Assembly (NCBI GenBank): GCA_021783855.1
Contig: JAJXTL010000044.1
Coordinates: 1 to 19,919, forward strand
From: Pseudomonadota bacterium
Lineage (GTDB): Bacteria > Pseudomonadota > Gammaproteobacteria > Burkholderiales > Gallionellaceae
Direction: 5' to 3'
Length of the DNA: 19,919 bases
Shown: one piece after another, positions 16,593 through 19,919 of the stretch
Numbering within the stretch: the first letter of the stretch is position 1
Layout of the letters: the number at the start of each line of letters is the position of its first letter
Translations under genes and position numbers: made by a program
The notes under the pieces: generated by a model
Databases searched by the model: none
The model's input: only the letters and a program-made list of their open reading frames with translations
Told to the model about the DNA's origin: nothing

Positions 16593-16621
16593 AACATATC
16601 AAACCGTCGTTTGAAAGTAAA
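16593..16621 (-). promoter_or_regulatory. Candidate promoter of the efflux operon with palindromic spacer
   Basis: On the minus strand TTTACT (16621-16616) and TATGTT (16598-16593) are spaced by 17 bases. The spacer holds a perfect 6-bp inverted repeat, TCAAAC-n4-GTTTGA (16599-16614). Each hexamer matches four of six consensus bases. This is the layout of a TetR- or MerR-type operator. The leader would be near 285 bases, which weakens the call; a nearer promoter may exist. The rest of 16300-16711 holds a 12-base palindrome AAACGGCCGTTT (16438-16449) and no convincing gene. Confidence 0.38.
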
Positions 16622-16644
16622 GCAGAAGAGGACTGATAAATAAG

Positions 16645-16673
16645 GGCATCCCGAAACTTAAGTCCGGGATGCC
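16645..16673 (-). terminator. Rho-independent terminator of the TPR gene
   Basis: A perfect 9-bp stem, GGCATCCCG with CGGGATGCC, and an 11-base loop lie 39 bases past the stop of the TPR gene. On the minus strand the stem is followed by CTTATTTAT, a moderate T-rich tract. Position and shape fit a terminator separating this gene from the efflux operon downstream. Confidence 0.75.
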
Positions 16674-16711
16674 TGTGGGCAGAAAGTTGAAAGCGATCCT
16701 GCAAGGGCGGA

Positions 16712-17554
16712 TCAGCCCCAGTCGCTACCGCTGTCGCCGGAGTCGGCGATGTTTGAACTGTCGTCCCAGGACGAGTTGTCCGCGATGCCGAAGTCTGCGC
16801 CGCCCATATTGTTGGACGAATCACTCCATGAATCTGCCAGAGGGGCCACGCCGCTGCCGGCAGAACTGCCATCCATGAAGTGATGTGCCAGCGCTTCACC
16901 GGCCACCATTCCCACGCCAACTGCCGCACCGGTTGCCAGTCCGCCCATGATTCCGCTGCCCATCCCGCCACCCATGCCGCCGCCGGACGGGCCCATTCCG
17001 CCGCCGTATGGCTGACCATAGGGCTGCATCGGTGCCGGACCCTGCATGCCCGGTTGATAGCCCGGCTGATTGCGGGGAGCCATCACGGAATTACGCGACG
17101 CAACGGCGCGCATGATGAAAAACAGGATCGCGATCACGCCGCCACCTATCAGCAATAATCCCCACGGAAAAGTATTGCCTCTTTCCGCCGGTTGAAAATT
17201 GTCGGCGGAAACCGGGCTTGCATGGCGGGCGGCGCTGATCCGGTTTTTCAGGTTCTGCACAGACTGAGGGTTGGCAAATGGCAGGCCAGGCTTCAGTTGT
17301 TCGGCGTTGCTCAGTTCGGCTTCGGCCTTGCCCATCTGACCCTGTTTGGCCAAAATTTCCGCCTCCACGAAATGCGCCTTGGCGCTGTTCGGATGCTGCT
17401 GAAGAACGGTATTCATCATTCCTTGCGCTTCGTCCAGTTTGCCGGCCTGAGTTGCCTTGTAGACCTGATCGAGCGTGGGTGAATCTTCTGCAAAGGCAAT
17501 CCCGTTCGAGATCAGCATGGCCGTCAACAATCCATATATCACTTTTTTAAACAT
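16712..17554 (-). CDS. Membrane-anchored TPR protein with glycine-rich C-terminal region
   Basis: A 280-residue protein with a signal peptide ending near AFA-ED (residue 22). Residues about 28-105 form two or three TPR-like helices with the pattern AGKLDEAQGMMNTVLQQHPN and GKAEAELSNAEQLKP. One membrane helix (about 128-148) follows, then a Pro/Gln/Gly/Met-rich tract and a Ser/Asp-rich tail with repeated D-N-S-S-W-D-D-S and a final GSDWG. Similar proteins are known in betaproteobacteria, but no function is established. An AAAGGAGA ribosome-binding site precedes the ATG. The gene is divergent from the Pal-like gene. The glycine-rich stretch resembles a glycine-zipper-type membrane segment. Confidence 0.78.
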   Translation of the reverse strand: MFKKVIYGLLTAMLISNGIAFAEDSPTLDQVYKATQAGKLDEAQGMMNTVLQQHPNSAKAHFVEAEILAKQGQMGKAEAELSNAEQLKPGLPFANPQSVQNLKNRISAARHASPVSADNFQPAERGNTFPWGLLLIGGGVIAILFFIMRAVASRNSVMAPRNQPGYQPGMQGPAPMQPYGQPYGGGMGPSGGGMGGGMGSGIMGGLATGAAVGVGMVAGEALAHHFMDGSSAGSGVAPLADSWSDSSNNMGGADFGIADNSSWDDSSNIADSGDSGSDWG

Positions 17555-17961
17555 GTAAAAGTCTCCTTTAAGTTCTTATAGTCATGCCTGATGCTTGCAC
17601 GCCCCATCCTTGGCTCGCCGCATGCTACTCTACTACAGGTACGCTCAGAACATATTTCATTGGAATAAGTTCCGTTGATGTCTTAAAACGCAGTGTGCGA
17701 CTATTATTTCATCTGCAATACGCGCTTGTTAAACTGAACTGCCGACGAATAAACAGGTCGAAAATTGCGCTTGCACTAACGGGCATGGCAAGTTTCCCTC
17801 ACCCAAACCCTCTGGTGAAACGACTAGCCAATCCACTAAGCCAGCAAGCTGGCAAGTGGCTGGTTATCCCGGAGGGGAGATCGCAGCGAGGGGGACGAAG
17901 CCGAACAAACGAATCGCTACGCGAGTTTCACATTAAATTGTATCAATCAGACAGAGGGAAC
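17555..17961. other. Divergent intergenic region with repeat copy and no additional gene
   Basis: About 400 bases separate the TPR gene from the Pal-like gene. They hold the second 66-bp repeat (17806-17871) and a following GAGG-rich stretch. The frame of the Pal-like gene stays open upstream to 17584, but that part encodes no signal peptide and includes the repeat, so I treat it as non-coding. Weak -10-like sequences exist on both strands (TATAAG near the TPR gene); none is strong enough to call. Confidence 0.6.
17806..17871 (+). repeat. 66-bp dispersed repeat, copy 2 (upstream of the Pal-like gene)
   Basis: This plus-strand copy differs from the minus-strand segment at 9257-9322 at only two of 66 bases. 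The centre CCACTAAGCCAGC-AA-GCTGGCAAGTGG can fold into a hairpin with one bulge. It is flanked by CCCTCACCCA on the left and GGAGGGGAGA on the right, resembling the edges of common intergenic repeats. It lies 90 bases before the Pal-like start codon. Confidence 0.85.
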
Positions 17962-18480
17962 ATGAAAAAACTTGTGATTGCAGTATCCATGGTGCTCGCA
18001 GCATGCGCATCCTCCACGCCTGCCCCGATAAAACAAGGCTCACAACCATCGACGACATCCGCAAACACCCCTCAAACCGGCGTGCTTTCCCGGTCTGATG
18101 TAGATGCACAGGCACTGGCCGCACAAGCCGCGCAGATTCGCGATTTACGCAGCGTGTATTTTGATTACGGCACAGTCGATGTCAAGCCGGAGTACAACGC
18201 CATCATTCAGCAGCAGGCTGACTTTATGAACTCACACCCGAATGATAGCGTGACGCTGGAAGGCAATACGGATGAACGCGGCAGCGATGAATATAATCTT
18301 GCGCTGGGCGACGCACGAGCCGCCGCCGTCCGCAAGGTGATGCTGGTGTTGGGCATCGACGCTTCCAGAATCAAGACAGCCAGCTTCGGTGAAGAAAAGC
18401 CGCGCCTCACCTGCCATGAAGAAAGTTGCTGGAAGGAAAACCGTCGGGTCGATTTTACGCACAGCAAACTGCCGCGCTGA
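17962..18480 (+). CDS. pal: Peptidoglycan-associated lipoprotein (Pal/OmpA-C domain)
   Basis: A 172-residue lipoprotein of the outer membrane. The lipobox VLAAC puts the lipidated Cys at residue 15, followed by Ala, an outer-membrane sorting signal. A Ser/Thr/Pro linker leads to an OmpA-C domain with SVYFDYGTVDVKPEY, LEGNTDERGSDEYNLALGDARA and KENRRVDF, the peptidoglycan-binding motifs. An unusual CHEESC pair stands where Pal usually has G-H-D-E-A. No tolB or ybgF neighbour is present, so it may be a Pal paralogue. The start has GAGGG upstream and is chosen over the longer open frame. It ends four bases from the convergent MarC-family gene. Confidence 0.88.
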   Translation: MKKLVIAVSMVLAACASSTPAPIKQGSQPSTTSANTPQTGVLSRSDVDAQALAAQAAQIRDLRSVYFDYGTVDVKPEYNAIIQQQADFMNSHPNDSVTLEGNTDERGSDEYNLALGDARAAAVRKVMLVLGIDASRIKTASFGEEKPRLTCHEESCWKENRRVDFTHSKLPR

Positions 18481-18484
18481 AACC

Positions 18485-19144
18485 TCATCCGGCCTTCGTA
18501 CCGGCAGCCAGCACAGGGAACAAGCCCTGCAGGCCGCTGGCGATAAACTCGACCGCAATTGCCGCGAGGATCAGTCCCATGATGCGGGTAAAAATATTGA
18601 TCCCCGTCGCGCCGATGCGGGTCGCGATCCAGGGCGACAGACGCAGCACCCCCCAGACCACCAGCCCCAGCAGCGCAATACCCAGCGCGATGATCGCATA
18701 ATGAACAATCCCTGTCGATTTGTGCGCCGCCAGTATCACGCTGCTGATGGCGCCGGGGCCGGCCAGCAACGGCATGGCCAGCGGCACGATGGCGACGGAT
18801 TCCTTGTCGATCGACTCGTCCGCCTCTTCATCGGTCTGCCGGATAGAGCTGGTTTTGGCGTGCAACATGGCGATAGCCATCAACAGGATCAGAATGCCGC
18901 CGCCCACCCGGAAGGACGCAATAGTGATGCCGAAAAACGTCAGCATCAGATCACCGAAAAACAGCGATGCCAGCAAGATGACGATCACCCCGATGGCCAC
19001 CCGATCGATGGTTTTTTTGCGCTGTGCGCTGTTCTGGTCCGCCGTCATGCTGATAAAGATGGGAATCGCCCCGAATGGGTTGATGATCGCCAGCAAGCCG
19101 ATGAAGATTTTTACGTATTCTGCGTAATTGAGCATGTGATTCAT
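18485..19144 (-). CDS. MarC-family integral membrane protein
   Basis: A 219-residue inner-membrane protein with six predicted helices. It opens with YVKIFIGLLAIINPFGAIPIFISM and carries the paired MPLLAGPGAISSVILAAH motif in the second half, both typical of MarC/YchE proteins. The central RQTDEEADESIDKES loop is hydrophilic. The family was once linked to multiple antibiotic resistance, but that link was withdrawn, and the function is unknown. The ATG at 19144 overlaps the upstream stop as ATGA and has AAGGAT upstream; an ATG three codons later (19135) is the alternative. It is converged on by the Pal-like gene. Confidence 0.92.
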   Translation of the reverse strand: MNHMLNYAEYVKIFIGLLAIINPFGAIPIFISMTADQNSAQRKKTIDRVAIGVIVILLASLFFGDLMLTFFGITIASFRVGGGILILLMAIAMLHAKTSSIRQTDEEADESIDKESVAIVPLAMPLLAGPGAISSVILAAHKSTGIVHYAIIALGIALLGLVVWGVLRLSPWIATRIGATGINIFTRIMGLILAAIAVEFIASGLQGLFPVLAAGTKAG

Positions 19145-19566
19145 TTGCGCGGAAAATCCTTCAGGCAACAGTGCCCGGAGGGGTTTCTTGTGTCGCATGC
19201 GCACAACCCTTGTTTGGTTTGAGCAACGACAAAATTGCGGATTTCGGGATCATTCAGGGCATCGGCTCGGGTGACGCCGAAGCAATAACAAAGCAGGGCA
19301 TCGCCCGCTGCATCCTTCACGCCCACCGGGGTGCGCAACTGCGACGCGAGGATGGTCGAGCCGTCTTCGCCGAAATAGACGACCTCACAGCCGGGGTCAT
19401 CGCAGAAAAAATAGCGTTGCCCCTTATCCTGCCATTGCCACGAATTTTTTATGTGGTGGGTAATGGTTCTGGGCGTGACTTCGGCGTATTCAATCCCATT
19501 GACGGGACAGCGGTGTTTCTTCGGATGCGTGGTTTTGCAGTCGGAAGACGAGCAACAATCGGTCAT
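19141..19566 (-). CDS. CopZ-like zinc/[2Fe-2S] protein lacking an HMA domain
   Basis: A 141-residue cysteine-rich cytoplasmic protein. The N-terminal part has DCCSSSDC and CPVNG, then YFFCDDPGCEVVYFG, a zinc-binding pattern. The C-terminal half has LCYCFGVTRAD and LCACDTRNPSGHCCLKDF, a BFD-like [2Fe-2S] motif. This matches the N-terminal domain of Archaeoglobus CopZ, which carries one zinc and one [2Fe-2S] cluster, but the heavy-metal-associated copper-binding domain is absent. A role in metal or redox handling is plausible, the partner unknown. Its stop overlaps the MarC-family start, so they may be co-expressed. The ribosome-binding site is weak. Confidence 0.8.
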   Translation of the reverse strand: MTDCCSSSDCKTTHPKKHRCPVNGIEYAEVTPRTITHHIKNSWQWQDKGQRYFFCDDPGCEVVYFGEDGSTILASQLRTPVGVKDAAGDALLCYCFGVTRADALNDPEIRNFVVAQTKQGLCACDTRNPSGHCCLKDFPRK

Positions 19567-19624
19567 ATTGTTCTGCCTGTGTAATCTGATGACAGGGAGG
19601 CTACACCCATTTTCCTGAAATTTC

Positions 19625-19697
19625 GAATAAACCTAAAAAATCCATTAGGCCGTTATTCCGGCGAAAGCCGGAATCAAGCAATGAATAAACCTAAAAA
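19625..19697. repeat. Hairpin element between 15-bp direct repeats
   Basis: A perfect 8-bp stem, ATTCCGGC-GAAA-GCCGGAAT (19655-19674), with a GNRA-type loop is flanked by exact 15-base direct repeats GAATAAACCTAAAAA at 19625-19639 and 19683-19697. The hairpin resembles the ATTCC-n-GGAAT repeats common in betaproteobacteria, for example neisserial dRS3. The direct repeats could be a target duplication, though 15 bases is long, or recombination products. Confidence 0.6.
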
Positions 19698-19812
19698 CCG
19701 TAGTTGTCCACTAAATTCACGAAAAATACAAAAATATTCAATGTGTTAACCAATCTTTGATTATTGCTCAAATGGTGAGTTGCCGAATCAAGGGGCGCGC
19801 TCAAAAACCAAG

Positions 19813-19840
19813 TGCAACATTTTTAGAGGAAAATGTTGCA
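19813..19840 (+). promoter_or_regulatory. Hairpin presenting the transposase ribosome-binding site in its loop
   Basis: A perfect 11-bp stem, TGCAACATTTT with AAAATGTTGCA, surrounds the six-base loop TAGAGG. AGAGG in the loop is the ribosome-binding site, and the last stem base is the A of the transposase ATG. The arrangement could restrain translation of the transposase or be part of the element's end. Confidence 0.6.
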
Positions 19841-19919
19841 TGGGAAAAATATACAAGCAGATGAGTATCGAAGAGAGAACGATGATCCAGACGCAGTTAT
19901 CAATGGGGATCAAGCCCGG
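19840..19919 (+). CDS. IS30-family transposase, N-terminal fragment cut by the window edge
   Basis: The frame opens with ATG at 19840 and is still open at the window end (26 full codons). The peptide starts MGKIYKQMSIEERTMIQTQ and continues LSMGIKP, the Y-x-Q-M-S-x-E-E-R helix-turn-helix opening of IS30 transposases. The DDE catalytic core would lie beyond the window. The left end of the element is probably in the AT-rich stretch before 19813, but its terminal repeat cannot be defined with one end. AGAGG ten bases upstream is the ribosome-binding site. Whether the copy is intact is unknown. Confidence 0.8.
   Translation, partial: MGKIYKQMSIEERTMIQTQLSMGIKP

Noticed and set aside
17584..17961. 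N-terminal extension of the Pal-like protein
   Set aside because: It would place about 126 residues before a clear lipoprotein signal and lipobox, and part of it is the dispersed repeat. The ATG at 17962 has a good ribosome-binding site.
18389..19222. Plus-strand open frame of 277 codons
   Set aside because: It overlaps the end of the Pal-like gene and lies antisense to the MarC-family gene. Its product is rich in Asp, His, Gln and Arg, as expected from a mirror frame of membrane-protein codons.

Overview
The window looks like a chromosomal segment of a Gram-negative betaproteobacterium, possibly Gallionellaceae, Sulfuricellaceae or another Nitrosomonadales member. The reasons are moderately high G+C, a NodI/NodJ-type ABC pair next to an alpha/beta hydrolase and a thioredoxin-like [2Fe-2S] ferredoxin, an ExeA/GspB pair, a proteobacterial tripartite RND pump and a Pal-type lipoprotein. 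The taxonomic call is inferred from gene content and protein style, not from a marker gene. Nearly all genes lie on the minus strand; the Pal-like gene and a transposase at the right edge are the only convincing plus-strand genes.

Left edge (1-978): a HigBA-type toxin-antitoxin locus is cut by the window, with the toxin complete and only the first 16 antitoxin codons present. A palindromic operator lies over its promoter. Next to it is a 3' remnant of a SAM-dependent methyltransferase gene and about 200 bp with no recognisable gene. Region 979-7780 is a long minus-strand run, read in the order dihydroorotase (pyrC), GFA-domain protein, gamma-carbonic-anhydrase-like protein, DUF2288 protein, single-domain EamA protein, VanZ-family membrane protein, [2Fe-2S] ferredoxin, alpha/beta hydrolase, NodI ATPase, NodJ permease. 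Several junctions overlap by 1-14 bases, which suggests translational coupling. A tandem-hairpin block separates VanZ from the ferredoxin. The pyrC leader can form a small hairpin over its ribosome-binding site, resembling the enterobacterial pyrC control region.

Region 7929-10559 holds exeA-gspB, whose products help the type II secretion secretin assemble; no other secretion genes are present. The exeA promoter is bracketed by an 11-bp inverted repeat. Upstream lie a small sequence able to fold as a three-way junction and a 128-bp MITE-like element with 19-bp terminal inverted repeats. Region 10560-16711 holds an MFP-RND-OMF multidrug efflux operon with no local regulator gene. A candidate promoter whose 17-bp spacer is filled by a palindrome lies about 290 bp upstream of it. 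Region 16712-19566 holds a TPR/glycine-rich membrane protein, a Pal-like lipoprotein, a MarC-family membrane protein and a CopZ-like Fe-S/zinc protein. The right edge carries repeats and the start of an IS30-type transposase.

The most unusual theme is small repeat elements. A 66-bp repeat (22 codons) occurs in frame inside exeA and again upstream of the Pal-like gene with two mismatches. A two-unit repeat sits in frame inside the hydrolase. A MITE-like element ends 10 bp past the outer-membrane efflux gene. A hairpin element lies between 15-bp direct repeats near the IS30 gene. I found no CRISPR array, rRNA or tRNA, and no clearly new multi-gene system.
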